Source: CAZUXY01 sp964624235 (GTDB lineage Bacteria; Spirochaetota; UBA4802; UBA5368). From it: a DNA stretch of 64,000 nt. The notes under the pieces were generated by a model. The model had not been told where the DNA came from and ran no database searches. It was given only the letters and a program-made list of their open reading frames with translations. This document shows positions 54,709 to 63,563 of this stretch, in pieces; positions within the stretch are counted from its first letter, which is position 1; the number at the start of each line of letters is the position of its first letter. The translations under genes were made by a program, and so were the position numbers. The DNA is taken from NCBI GenBank assembly GCA_964624235.1, contig CAZUXY010000004.1, positions 39,041-103,040 of the forward strand, written 5' to 3'.

Positions 54709-54835
54709 ATTGTATCCTCTCCCTCACCTAAATTCCGTCGATTCGCCGTTAAAGACGGTTTTCACATTTAAACAGTCACTGCATCCTTATGTAAATTACT
54801 AATTATGCGGGCAAATCCCAAATGTTTCACCATAC

Positions 54836-55459
54836 TCATCTCGCCGGAAGTTCAGAATGGCAGAAACCGCAGTCATTGTACATTTTTTCCCCGATCTTAT
54901 TGTCCTGCTCACGATGGCAGGGCATGCAACGGTCGTGCATGGCGGACTCATAGTTTCGCGCCGAGAGATAATACTCCAGGCTGCGGTCGTATTCCTTATG
55001 GCACTCATTGCACCTGCGTACATATTCCCGTGCGCGTTTCTTCCCATGGCATTCGCCGCAGTGCTTTCCTTTCGTCTTGTAATGTGTGGCGTGCCGCTCA
55101 TGATCGAAAATCGACACCGGTTTTTTCATGTCCCGGTGGCACCTGAAACATGACGTGACACTGTCACCGGGAATCGAAAGGTGATGGCAGTACACGCATC
55201 CTTCCCCGGGCATTGTGCTGTGAGTTTTATGGGAAAATTCCACATAAAAACCATCTCGGTCGCCGTCTATCCGCATCGTCTCCCATCCAAGGGCTTCCCG
55301 CACGGGCTCGGCTGGTGCTTTACGGTAAAACGCAAAGGCAAACGCCAGGGCGGAGGCGATAATAAACACCAGAGTGGCTATCGACAATGTATTGTACCGG
55401 AGGGCGAATCTCCCAGGATTGTTATGCGATTCCTTGCTATTGGTATTCATATCCATCAC
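54836..55459 (-). CDS. membrane-anchored six-haem c-type cytochrome
   Basis: 207 residues. A signal-anchor helix at about 27-47 is followed by a periplasmic domain with six C-x-x-C-H sites at Cys88, 104, 134, 150, 178 and 197, plus many free His for the distal ligands (HKTH, HERHATHY). It passes electrons between periplasmic donors and a membrane complex. Directly downstream of the NarI-like and Fe-S genes, as TmcA (tetrahaem, type II c3) is with TmcBC in Desulfovibrio; here six haems are seen instead of four. Start ATG at 55459. Confidence 0.92.
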   Translation of the reverse strand: MMDMNTNSKESHNNPGRFALRYNTLSIATLVFIIASALAFAFAFYRKAPAEPVREALGWETMRIDGDRDGFYVEFSHKTHSTMPGEGCVYCHHLSIPGDSVTSCFRCHRDMKKPVSIFDHERHATHYKTKGKHCGECHGKKRAREYVRRCNECHKEYDRSLEYYLSARNYESAMHDRCMPCHREQDNKIGEKMYNDCGFCHSELPAR

Positions 55460-55471
55460 TCACGATCATCG

Positions 55472-56197
55472 TTATTTCTGTACGGCACGGCCGCCGTCAT
55501 CATCAGGGAGAGACGATTCGACTTTTTTTTCTATGCGCCCCGGGCTGCCCGGCGCCAGTTTCCATGCGGCAAGATTATACAGCCTTACAAACGGGAACAG
55601 TATGCCGTGGGACATTTTGGAAAACGGCAGCAGCGCCATGAGGAAATTGCCCGCCATGGCATGAAAGAACATGGTCCCGGAATAGCTGAAGGGATTGAAG
55701 GACAGGGATGCCGACAGGCCTGACGCGAAAATAAGGAATATGAGGACCGGAAAACCGTAATCCTGGTATCCGCTGATGGTCCTCAGTGCGGGACGGAAGG
55801 TACGGAGAGACAAAAGGACCACCGCGGCCGCAAGGGCAAGTATGGTCAGGGAATCCGCCACCCCGCCCGGCAGCACCGGCCAGAATATCCCGGTCGCCCT
55901 CCTGACCAGTAAAAGATGCCCCTCAAGAAATATGGGAACCAGAATGAGCCCCGCGTGAAACAGCACCGACACGAGGGTAAAAAACGCGCCCTTAGGACTT
56001 GCTTTCCCCAGCGGAACAAACCACCGCACGCTCTCCTGTAGGGCCGGTCCGATGACCATGGTCTGGTCTCTGGCAATTTTCATGGCCATGGTCCTGCCAT
56101 AGCCTAAAAGCAGTAATTTTCTCGCCAGGCCCAGCACCATCAGGGCGAAGCAGAATCTGAACATCGGTCCGCTGGCGAATTGATATGCCTGTTCCAT
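55472..56197 (-). CDS. NarI/TmcC-like cytochrome b membrane subunit
   Basis: 241 residues with about five membrane segments. Paired His residues at FHAGLILVPIFLEGH and FHAMAGNFLMALLPFSKMSH could ligate two b haems, as in NarI, DsrM and TmcC. It would connect periplasmic cytochrome to the cytoplasmic Fe-S protein and to the quinone pool. Starts 3 bases from the end of the Fe-S gene and 12 bases before the cytochrome, so all three form one operon. Confidence 0.87.
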   Translation of the reverse strand: MEQAYQFASGPMFRFCFALMVLGLARKLLLLGYGRTMAMKIARDQTMVIGPALQESVRWFVPLGKASPKGAFFTLVSVLFHAGLILVPIFLEGHLLLVRRATGIFWPVLPGGVADSLTILALAAAVVLLSLRTFRPALRTISGYQDYGFPVLIFLIFASGLSASLSFNPFSYSGTMFFHAMAGNFLMALLPFSKMSHGILFPFVRLYNLAAWKLAPGSPGRIEKKVESSLPDDDGGRAVQK

Positions 56198-56200
56198 CGG

Positions 56201-57592
56201 TTATACCTTTTTCATCTTGATTGCCTGGAATATAAGGTCATGGAGCCCCGCGTGCCGCATGGGGAGCTTATAATGGCCGATAATCTCGCCCATCTGTTTT
56301 TTGCAGTTGGCACAGGGGGTAATGACGATGTCGGCGCCGGTAGCCTTGACCTGTTCGGCCTTCTTTTTGCCTGCCGTGTTCATGCGATAGGATTTAACCT
56401 CATTGATCGACACGGTACCTCCGCCGCCGCCGCAGCAGTAATTATACTCGCCCCGCGGGGTCATCTCAACGAAATCCTTGACAAACGACCTGATTATCCG
56501 GCGGGGCTGATCGACGATCCACCCCGAGCGGGATATATTGCACGGGTCATGATAGGTCACCCGTTCCTTGATCACCGAATCATCCAGATTTATGCGTCCC
56601 TCCCGGATCAACCGGTCGGTCAGCTCCATTATGTTTATGACCGGTATATCCTCCCCGTCATTGAACTGAGAGAGGAAAACCTTTGCGCTGCGGGAGGCGT
56701 GTCCGCACTCCCCGATAAGTATTTTCTTACCTTTGACACGCCGCACCTCCGCGATCATGTTTTCCAGGATGTCCTCCATTACTCCGTCGCTGTAGAAAAG
56801 GCCGTAATTAATGGCGTCGTAATTCTGCGTGGGGATGGTCCAGCTGACCCCGGCCTCGTGGAGTACGCAGGCGATACCCATGAGGGTGTCGGCCTCCATA
56901 AGATAATCGCTCACCGGCGCAAAGAACACATACTCGGCCCCCTCCACGTCCAGGGGGAAAGAGACCTTCACCCCCTTGATCTCTTCTATCTCCTCCTCCA
57001 GGAATTTAAGGGTATCCTTCAGGGCTTTGAGGGGAATTGCCGATGTGTTTCTGGTGGCGCCTTCCAGCTGTTCCTTCACTGAAACAGCCAGCGCCTTGGG
57101 CACAATGCCCATACGGCTGAGTATATAGCGGCCCAGGCGCACGATCAGCCGGTGATCTATCCCCATGGGGCAGTAGAGACTGCATCGTCCGCAGGCGGTG
57201 CAATGGTAAAACGAATCCAGCATTTCGTCTATCCGCTCCTCGGTAAGAACGGCCGAGCCGGTAAGGCGGCCCTTGAAACGGCCCCACGGGGTAAAATACC
57301 GCCGGTACACGTCGATCAACAGGGCGCTGCGATAGCAGGGGATGTCCCGCGGATCACCGGTGGTTTCGTACAACTGGCATTCGGCGCCGCACTGGGCGCA
57401 TTTCATCATTACCGATGAGTACAGGTCCAGGATAAAGCGGTAATTAGGCCGTTCGAGTATCTCGGTGAAAATCTCCAGAAAAGCCGTTACCCTGTGGTGC
57501 TCAAGCGGCTTTTCTACATAATAGGGGTATTCAATTTTTCTCGTCGTAATTTCTGCGGACGTTCTATTTTCCAAAGTTATATCCCTCTTCAT
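56201..57592 (-). CDS. HdrD/TmcB-like iron-sulfur (CCG-domain) protein
   Basis: 463 residues. Two N-terminal Cys clusters: Cys65/68/72/86 (KCAQCGAEC...PCYR) and Cys131/134/137/141 (CTACGRCSLYC). The C-terminal half holds CCG-type motifs (GECGHASRSA, YHDPCNISRSG, YNYCCGGGGGTV, TPCANCKKQM), as in heterodisulfide reductase HdrD, DsrK and TmcB. It moves electrons between cytoplasm and the membrane module. Not fused to other domains. A sigma-54-like promoter lies ~130 bases upstream. Confidence 0.9.
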   Translation of the reverse strand: MKRDITLENRTSAEITTRKIEYPYYVEKPLEHHRVTAFLEIFTEILERPNYRFILDLYSSVMMKCAQCGAECQLYETTGDPRDIPCYRSALLIDVYRRYFTPWGRFKGRLTGSAVLTEERIDEMLDSFYHCTACGRCSLYCPMGIDHRLIVRLGRYILSRMGIVPKALAVSVKEQLEGATRNTSAIPLKALKDTLKFLEEEIEEIKGVKVSFPLDVEGAEYVFFAPVSDYLMEADTLMGIACVLHEAGVSWTIPTQNYDAINYGLFYSDGVMEDILENMIAEVRRVKGKKILIGECGHASRSAKVFLSQFNDGEDIPVINIMELTDRLIREGRINLDDSVIKERVTYHDPCNISRSGWIVDQPRRIIRSFVKDFVEMTPRGEYNYCCGGGGGTVSINEVKSYRMNTAGKKKAEQVKATGADIVITPCANCKKQMGEIIGHYKLPMRHAGLHDLIFQAIKMKKV

Positions 57593-57956
57593 GCTTCATG
57601 GTCTGTGAAGTATTACCAAGCCCCGGGAGGTTATGTCTTAATTGAATACCGGGTAGTGAGACTAACCCTGCAACCTCATGGAACCGGTCAAAAAAAGCGA
57701 TCAGTGTAAGAGTGTAAAACAGCAAGATATATTCCATAACAAATCCTTACAATTCAAACAACAAAAAAAAACACTGAGACGGGTCATTATTTTAATATTT
57801 CAGAATAATTAAACCCATCTTCCCCTATTATTCCATGATTAACGCATGAAAAAAGTGATGTCTGCTTTTTTTGCTTCTACCGGTATTGGATTTTTCAGAT
57901 GCTCGTATTGCATAATGCGCCATCCGTTGCAAGAATTTATTTGCAAAATACAATAA
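57593..57956. other. 364-base regulatory region upstream of the Tmc-like operon
   Basis: No gene. It holds the sigma-54-like promoter at 57721-57736. A/T-rich tracts (57750-57850) could bind IHF-like bending proteins. Confidence 0.5.
57721..57736 (-). promoter_or_regulatory. sigma-54 promoter candidate of the Tmc-like operon
   Basis: On the minus strand TGGAATATATCTTGCT. It keeps TGG at -24 and TTGCT at -12 with exact spacing. It lies ~130 bases before the Fe-S protein start codon and directly downstream of the gene for a sigma-54 activator. Confidence 0.6.
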
Positions 57957-59267
57957 TTATTCAATAACATACTTCTTTAATTTGCGCCAGAGGGTTGAAG
58001 AATCGATCCCCAGGTCACGGGCTGTTTTCGCCCGGTTCCCGTTGTTCCTTTCCAGCGCCCGCAGCATATAGAGGCGTTCAATCTCCGCAAGGGTCATGGA
58101 TTCATTTATCGGGACACCCTCCCCCCGGAGGTGTTGTGGAAGGTGTGAGATGCTTATATACGACTCGCGGCAAAGGACGAAGGCATGCTCAATGATATTC
58201 TCCAACTCCCTGATGTTGCCGGGATAATCGTAATCCATAAGAAGGGTCATGACTTCGTCGGTCACCCCTTCGATGTTCTTTCCTTTTATATCGTTGTATT
58301 TTCTGATGAAGTACCCCACCAGGAGCGGGATGTCTTCCATGCGCTCCAGGAGTCGGGGAAGATCAATGCTGATGACATTGAGCCGGTAGTAAAGGTCGTC
58401 GCGAAAGTTCCCCTTTTTCACCTCATCGATCAAAACCTTGTTGGTTGCCGAAATTATTCTTACATCGGATTTTATGGGAGTGGTGCCTCCCAGCGGCTCG
58501 TACTCCCGCTCCTGTAAAAAACGCAGCAGCTTCACCTGGAGCGCCTGTGAAATTTCCCCTATTTCATCCAGAAAGACCGTTCCACCCTCCGCCAGGGCGA
58601 TTTTACCCGGTTTGTCCTTCTTGGCGTCGGTGAAGGCGCCCGCCTTGTAACCGAAAAGCTCCGATTCCAGCAGGGTGCCCGGCAACGCGGCACAGTTGAT
58701 AACCGTCAGGGGCTTCTTCCGACGTTCGCTGATCTCGTGCAGGGCCCTGGCTATCAGCTCTTTCCCCGTCCCGCTGGCCCCCTGGATCAGAACTGTAGTT
58801 TCGCTGCGGGCGATATCCGGAAGTATCGCAAAAAGGTCGGTCATCTTCTTATTCTTGCTGACGATATCCTCGAATGTATACTTTTTCTCTATCTCGTGCC
58901 GCAGCCGCTCGATGGCGGATATGTCGCGGAAAGTTTCCACACCCCCTACCACCTCACCGTCTTCATTTTTCAGAAGGGCGGTGCTGATGCTTATAGGTAA
59001 TTTTTCCCCTGTCGGTTTCACGATATAGACGGTCTTGTTGATGACGTTTTTCCCGGTGTTCATCGTCTGCTTCATGGCGCAGGAGTGCTCGCAGATGCTG
59101 GCATGAAACACCTCGTAACAGAGTTTGCCTACGGCGTCCTCTTCCTCTATACCCAGTATTTCCCGTGCCGCCCGGTTTATCGACGTAATGTTGAAATCCA
59201 TGTCGATGGTGAACACACCGTCGGCGATACTGTCAAGTATCGTGCATTTTTCCATATAAGTGGTCAT
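57957..59267 (-). CDS. PAS-containing sigma-54-dependent transcriptional activator
   Basis: 436 residues from the ATG at 59267 (frame open to 59333; METTG at 59300 possible). N-terminal PAS (~5-115) with Cys50, 59 and 63 in LCYEVFHASICEHSC. The AAA+ domain has Walker A GASGTGKE at ~163-170, GAFTDA instead of GAFTGA at ~210-215, ALAEGGTVFLDEIGE, an Arg finger region and YPGNIRELENIIEHA. A Fis-type helix-turn-helix ends it (NRAKTARDLGIDSSTLWRKL). It probably activates the Tmc-like and NifX/MinD promoters. Confidence 0.93.
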   Translation of the reverse strand: MTTYMEKCTILDSIADGVFTIDMDFNITSINRAAREILGIEEEDAVGKLCYEVFHASICEHSCAMKQTMNTGKNVINKTVYIVKPTGEKLPISISTALLKNEDGEVVGGVETFRDISAIERLRHEIEKKYTFEDIVSKNKKMTDLFAILPDIARSETTVLIQGASGTGKELIARALHEISERRKKPLTVINCAALPGTLLESELFGYKAGAFTDAKKDKPGKIALAEGGTVFLDEIGEISQALQVKLLRFLQEREYEPLGGTTPIKSDVRIISATNKVLIDEVKKGNFRDDLYYRLNVISIDLPRLLERMEDIPLLVGYFIRKYNDIKGKNIEGVTDEVMTLLMDYDYPGNIRELENIIEHAFVLCRESYISISHLPQHLRGEGVPINESMTLAEIERLYMLRALERNNGNRAKTARDLGIDSSTLWRKLKKYVIE

Positions 59268-59419
59268 TCTCTGGCTATCCTGACAACCGGTCGTTTCCAT
59301 AACATGAGCTCGTGACGCGCTTCGTGTGAGCAACCATCATGTGGTACTACAAGGTAACACTCGTTGGTGTCCGCATATAATCCGTCCCATGGTCTCTGAA
59401 ATAACCGCGTTATTATACA

Positions 59420-59448
59420 AGTATAGGAACTTTATCCCTGTTTGACAA
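59420..59448 (-). promoter_or_regulatory. sigma-70 promoter of the sigma-54 activator gene
   Basis: On the minus strand TTGTCA (59448-59443), 17-base spacer, TATACT (59425-59420). Both boxes match five of six and the spacing is ideal. Confidence 0.7.
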
Positions 59449-59625
59449 ACATTATCCATAGCATTTTTCATGCCGGTGCTGTCTTTTTGCTGAAAATCAC
59501 GGAAATCAGGGAGGAAAACGGATTTTACACGACGTTTTTTGATCTTGCAGGATTATACAACACACCAGGGGGAGTGAACAGCCGGGAAGAAAGTCATCTT
59601 TTTCAATTATCCCGGCATTGAGGAT

Positions 59626-59769
59626 TCAGAGCCGCTCCAGTACTTTATTATACAGTTCCCTGCTTACCAGGGAGGCCAGGGACCTGAGGATATCCTCTTT
59701 TCTTGTACCCCTGCGCATGTCTTCGCGCGCCGCCGCGACCAGGGCGCCGGCGAGGAAATCGGTGTTCAT
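59626..59769 (-). CDS. hypothetical 47-residue protein
   Basis: ATG at 59769 to TGA at 59628-59626. AAAGGAG lies six bases before the ATG, a strong ribosome-binding site. The peptide is helical and charged (MNTDFLAGALVAAAREDMRR, ending NKVLERL) and lacks membrane or signal segments. It is divergent from the AraC-GyrI gene. Not recognised, but the ribosome site makes it a credible small gene. Confidence 0.6.
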   Translation of the reverse strand: MNTDFLAGALVAAAREDMRRGTRKEDILRSLASLVSRELYNKVLERL

Positions 59770-59848
59770 CAGATGCTCCTTTAATCCGTAGGGTTGTATC
59801 GTATTGAATATCGGAGGCGGCGGGCATAATCTTGAACCATATTATGGA

Positions 59849-59880
59849 TTGACAGGCCCCGCCGCCTGTGACGGCATAAC
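59849..59880 (+). promoter_or_regulatory. promoter/operator candidate of the AraC-GyrI gene
   Basis: TTGACA at 59849-59854 overlaps an inverted repeat ACAGGC-N6-GCCTGT (59852-59869). The -10 is poor (GCATAA at 59874-59879), which fits an activated or repressed promoter. It lies between the divergent small gene and the AraC gene. Confidence 0.4.
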
Positions 59881-59914
59881 GGCATAGTATTTTATACCGT
59901 CGGCAAAACCATTC

Positions 59915-60916
59915 ATGGGAAAGAGTACCGGTCTTCCGGAAAAGAAGCATCTGCGTGATGAGTATAAGGCGCGGATAAACCGGGTCATCGACCATATCGA
60001 ACACCACATCGGGGATGAACTGACCCTCGAAGGCCTCGCGCGCATCGCCGCGTTCTCCCCGTTCCATTTTCACCGGATCTTTCGCGCGATGGTGGGCGAG
60101 CCCCTCTACCGGTTCATTCAGCGTATCAGGCTCGAAAAGGCAGCCGCCCAGTTGATCGCAAATCCGGGTAAACCCGTCACTTTTATCGCCTACGACAGCG
60201 GATTCTCGGGGCCCGCTCCTTTCGCCCGCGCGTTCAGGGAACAGTTCGGCATAAGCGCCAGTGCGTGGCGGGCGGGATGGAAAAAACCCGGCAGCAAGAA
60301 CGGTACAACCAAAAGCAAGAAGAGCAAAGCGAAAAGCAAGGAAAGAAAAGCAGGGACCGACCCCTCCCGTTATTATGATACGCAGACATCACATCATAAA
60401 CGGAGGAAAACGATGATTAACACACACCCTCTCAGGGTCACGGTAAAAGAGATGCCCGAATTCCATGTGGCGTATATCCGCCATATCGGGCCTTACCAGG
60501 GCGACAGTGCTCTTTTTGAAGGTCTGTTCGGAAGGCTCTGCGCCTGGGCCGGGGCCCGTGACCTCATGAGCGCTCCCGGGACAAAGATGCTTGCGGTGTA
60601 TCACGACGACCCCGAGATCACGAAAGCCGAAAAACTGCGGGTCAGCGTCTGCGTTACCGTCCCGAAAGGAACACCCGTCGACGGCGAGGTGGGCTCCATG
60701 ACCGTTGCGGGCGGTAAATACGCCGTGGCCCGCTTCACGATCACCAGGCCCGAGGAATACCAGGAGTACTGGAATTCCCTCTATGGGAAATGGCTGCCTG
60801 AAAGCGGTTACCAGCCCGATGACCGGCCGCCCTATGAACTCTACGAGGTCGATACACAGGAGGAACAGGGCGGAAAATACATTGTCGACATCTGTCTCCC
60901 GGTAAAACCTCTCTGA
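59915..60916 (+). CDS. AraC-family regulator with GyrI-like effector domain
   Basis: 333 residues. AraC double helix-turn-helix at ~20-125 (INRVIDHIEHHIGDELTLEG, FSPFHFHRIFRAMVGEPLYR, VTFIAYDSGFSGPAPFARAF). A Lys/Ser-rich linker at ~128-160 follows. A GyrI/SoxR-effector-like domain spans ~175-333 (VTVKEMPEFHVAYIRHIGPY, KMLAVYHDDPEITKAEKLRV, GGKYAVARFTI, YELYEV). Such proteins (like Rob, TipA, BmrR relatives) sense cationic or lipophilic drugs. The linker's composition is unlike the flanking domains. Confidence 0.93.
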   Translation: MGKSTGLPEKKHLRDEYKARINRVIDHIEHHIGDELTLEGLARIAAFSPFHFHRIFRAMVGEPLYRFIQRIRLEKAAAQLIANPGKPVTFIAYDSGFSGPAPFARAFREQFGISASAWRAGWKKPGSKNGTTKSKKSKAKSKERKAGTDPSRYYDTQTSHHKRRKTMINTHPLRVTVKEMPEFHVAYIRHIGPYQGDSALFEGLFGRLCAWAGARDLMSAPGTKMLAVYHDDPEITKAEKLRVSVCVTVPKGTPVDGEVGSMTVAGGKYAVARFTITRPEEYQEYWNSLYGKWLPESGYQPDDRPPYELYEVDTQEEQGGKYIVDICLPVKPL

Positions 60917-60994
60917 TCCATGGTACCGCCCCCGTGTGCCGGGGGCGGTATTCCAACCGCCGTCCTCACCGGTCGATACAGTCGCTACATATAT

Positions 60995-61528
60995 TTATTT
61001 TTTAAGCGATTCATAGACCGCCTGATACTTTTCGTGAATCATCTTCTTATCGAATTCCCAGAAATCACGCAGCATACTATCCAGTTCTTCGTCTGAAAAA
61101 TACCTTTCAGTATCAGGGAAAAAAAATTTGTCCTCTTTTTCGATGTGCACGGGATAGAAGTTTACCAGGTACGATAATTTCTCGGCAATTATCACCCGGC
61201 CGGCGCTATCCCCTCCCCTGAGCGCGGCATTCGCGGCAACGAGTTCCCCTACCACCCGACGCGAACTCACATGTTCACCGATCAGGTCCCGCATCATCTC
61301 ATCGTCTTTCCGGTCCAGCTTTTTACCTTCCAGCGCCTTGAAAAGAATGTCTTCCTCCTTGCCGTGATGAGTCCGGTCCGCGTACATTCTGATGAAATCG
61401 ACGATGGTATCGATAAACAGCGGGTCGACATTCTTCCCGCTCCCGATGGCCTCCAGCTCTCTGCCGGCGACGCTCAGTACTTTCTCGATGAGCCGGTGTT
61501 CTATCATTAATGGCCCCCGTGGTTTCAT
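60995..61528 (-). CDS. hemerythrin-like domain protein
   Basis: 177 residues. A four-helix bundle with His residues in MIEHRLIEKVL, HHGKEEDILF, GEHVSSRR and VHIEKEDKFFFPDTE, the ordering of hemerythrin HHE motifs that bind a di-iron site. Such proteins bind O2, NO or act as iron/oxygen sensors. ATG at 61528 with GAGGAGG upstream. Convergent with the AraC-GyrI gene. Transcribed alone. Confidence 0.9.
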   Translation of the reverse strand: MKPRGPLMIEHRLIEKVLSVAGRELEAIGSGKNVDPLFIDTIVDFIRMYADRTHHGKEEDILFKALEGKKLDRKDDEMMRDLIGEHVSSRRVVGELVAANAALRGGDSAGRVIIAEKLSYLVNFYPVHIEKEDKFFFPDTERYFSDEELDSMLRDFWEFDKKMIHEKYQAVYESLKK

Positions 61529-61753
61529 TGTTTCCTCCTCAATGATTATTGTGCGTTAAAACTGAAACATGCCCGTTAAATACAATATGTACGTTATGCC
61601 GCAGCCGCAACTGCCAGCCACATCCTCAGCCGGATCATCTCCTCACGTCCGGTCAGAATCTGAAAGTATTTAACTTGATTTCTTTATAATCCTTAATATA
61701 AAAGTATTCATATTCAGGCATTTACCATTGTTACAGGAGCAAAAGTCGATATC

Positions 61754-62578
61754 ATGCGGAAAATACAGATACTCCTCTTAATTATTTTTATCAGCGGGTG
61801 TACCTCGGAGCAAGCCCGAAAAGCCGCTTATCATGAAAAATATTTCAAGGCGGCCATAAAAGGCGACAGTGACGTAGTAAAAAAGCTGATCGCGACCAGT
61901 AAAGTGGGTATTAATCAGCAGGATAAAAGTTTCGGAAACACCGCACTGCTGTATGCCGTCATCCATGGCCACTACGATCTGGCCACGTATTTAATGGATG
62001 CGGGCGCCGACCTGGAAATAAAGAACAGGTTCGGAGAGACATTTTTCTACCAGGCGGCGTCCAGGGGCTACAGGAAAGCGACCCGGGAAAAAGTAATGGC
62101 GATTTTAAAAAAAGCGATCGGCAGCGGCGTCAACATTAATATAACCAGCACGTTCGGTTATAATCCGGTGTTTAATGCCGCCAACGGGTGTTACCCCGAG
62201 GTATTGAAACTGCTCATCGAATCGGGGGCTGATATGCATACGGTCCACAAGGGGGCCATCGGCAACCTGGCAAAGCCCACATGGGTGTACGGGGTCACGC
62301 CGATAATGGTTGCCGCCCGTGAGGGATGTGTGGAATGCATGAAACTGCTGATCGAGGCAGGCGCCCACATCAACCGTCAGGCGGATAACGGATGGACACC
62401 TGTAATGTTCGCCGTCGACGCGGGTTCACTGCGATCCATTCTCTTTCTTGTACACAATAAGGCCGACATTATTACAATTAAGAACAAACAGGGATATACC
62501 GCCCTGCAAATGGGACTGCAATCACGGCATTCCAAAGTCAGGATATTTTTTGAAACCATCGCCAAATCCCGGAAATAA
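61754..62578 (+). CDS. ankyrin-repeat lipoprotein
   Basis: 274 residues. Lipoprotein signal with I-S-G-C at about 13-16. At least five ankyrin repeats follow (for example GNTALLYAVIHGHYDLATYL, GVTPIMVAAREGCVECMKLL, GWTPVMFAVDAGSLRSILFL, GYTALQMGLQSRHSKVRIFF). Likely a periplasm- or surface-facing interaction protein. Upstream lies a poor promoter (TTGATT and TATAAA at 61676-61703). Transcribed toward the ROK kinase, 21 bases away. Confidence 0.9.
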   Translation: MRKIQILLLIIFISGCTSEQARKAAYHEKYFKAAIKGDSDVVKKLIATSKVGINQQDKSFGNTALLYAVIHGHYDLATYLMDAGADLEIKNRFGETFFYQAASRGYRKATREKVMAILKKAIGSGVNINITSTFGYNPVFNAANGCYPEVLKLLIESGADMHTVHKGAIGNLAKPTWVYGVTPIMVAAREGCVECMKLLIEAGAHINRQADNGWTPVMFAVDAGSLRSILFLVHNKADIITIKNKQGYTALQMGLQSRHSKVRIFFETIAKSRK

Positions 62579-62611
62579 TCGTCGATATCCCTGTTCCATA
62601 TGGGTATTGTC

Positions 62612-63511
62612 ATGAAACTGTACGGCGGAATAGAGGCAGGAGGGACCAAATTCGTCTGCGCGATAGGTTCGGGACCCGACGATCTGCGCGCGGAAACCCG
62701 GTTCCCGACGACCACCCCGGCGGAAACCATCGGCAGGGCGGTCGCGTTTTTCAAGGAACACGGCAACACAGCGCCGGTGGCGTCGGTCGGCATCGGTTCC
62801 TTCGGCCCGGTCGATGCGGACCCCTCCTCCTCGTTCTTCGGCCGCATAACCACCACTCCCAAGCCGGGATGGGCGAAGACCGATATCGCGGGCATGGTCG
62901 GCGCGGGGCTCGGGGTGCCGGTAGGTTTCGACACCGACGTAAACGCGGCGGCCCTGGGCGAGTTTCGCTGGGGGGCGGCACGGAACCTGGACTCCTTCAT
63001 CTATCTTACCGTCGGCACGGGGATAGGCGGAGGGGGTATGGTTAACGGACAACCGCTCCACGGTCTTATGCACCCCGAGATGGGTCACGTGCGCATACCC
63101 CGCCACCCCGAAGACTCTTACCCTGGCAGGTGTCCCTATCATGGTGACTGTCTTGAAGGCATGGCCTCCGGCCCGGCACTGGAGGACAGGTGGGGCCGGC
63201 GCGCCGAAACCCTGCCCCGCGATCATCCCGCCTGGACCGTCGAGGCCCATTACCTGGCCTGCGGACTGGTCAATTACATATGCACCCTCTCGCCCCGTCG
63301 TATAATACTGGGCGGCGGCGTGATGGAACAGCCCGACCTGCTTCGCCTGGTACGAAGCAAAACCCGTGAACTGCTGAACGGCTATCTACAAGTACCCGAG
63401 ATCATCGGGCATATAGACCGTTTCATTGTGCCGCCTGAACTGGGCGGCAGGGCCGGGGTGCTCGGGGCCATCGCCCTGGCCGAAAAGCGCCTGACCGGTC
63501 GGATTTACTGA
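62612..63511 (+). CDS. ROK-family sugar kinase (fructokinase type)
   Basis: 299 residues from ATG at 62612 (ATG at 62600 also in frame). ATP site GGIEAGGTKFVCAIG, FGPVD, TDVNAAALGEFRWGAA, GTGIGGGGMVNG and the Zn motif HVRIPRHPEDSYPGRCPYHG / DCLEGMASGPALE. The CPYHGDCLEG pattern is characteristic of bacterial fructokinases (ScrK, YdhR type). It phosphorylates a hexose with ATP. Last gene of the window. Confidence 0.92.
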   Translation: MKLYGGIEAGGTKFVCAIGSGPDDLRAETRFPTTTPAETIGRAVAFFKEHGNTAPVASVGIGSFGPVDADPSSSFFGRITTTPKPGWAKTDIAGMVGAGLGVPVGFDTDVNAAALGEFRWGAARNLDSFIYLTVGTGIGGGGMVNGQPLHGLMHPEMGHVRIPRHPEDSYPGRCPYHGDCLEGMASGPALEDRWGRRAETLPRDHPAWTVEAHYLACGLVNYICTLSPRRIILGGGVMEQPDLLRLVRSKTRELLNGYLQVPEIIGHIDRFIVPPELGGRAGVLGAIALAEKRLTGRIY

Positions 63512-63563
63512 TGATTATATATACACACCATACCGGTTTTCGGGAATTTCCCGTACCAGGCTA

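Noticed and set aside
59460..59475. Sigma-54-like site (CGGCATG-N4-ATGCT) upstream of the activator gene
   Set aside because: Three mismatches including the -12 T; a strong sigma-70 promoter at 59420-59448 explains transcription better.
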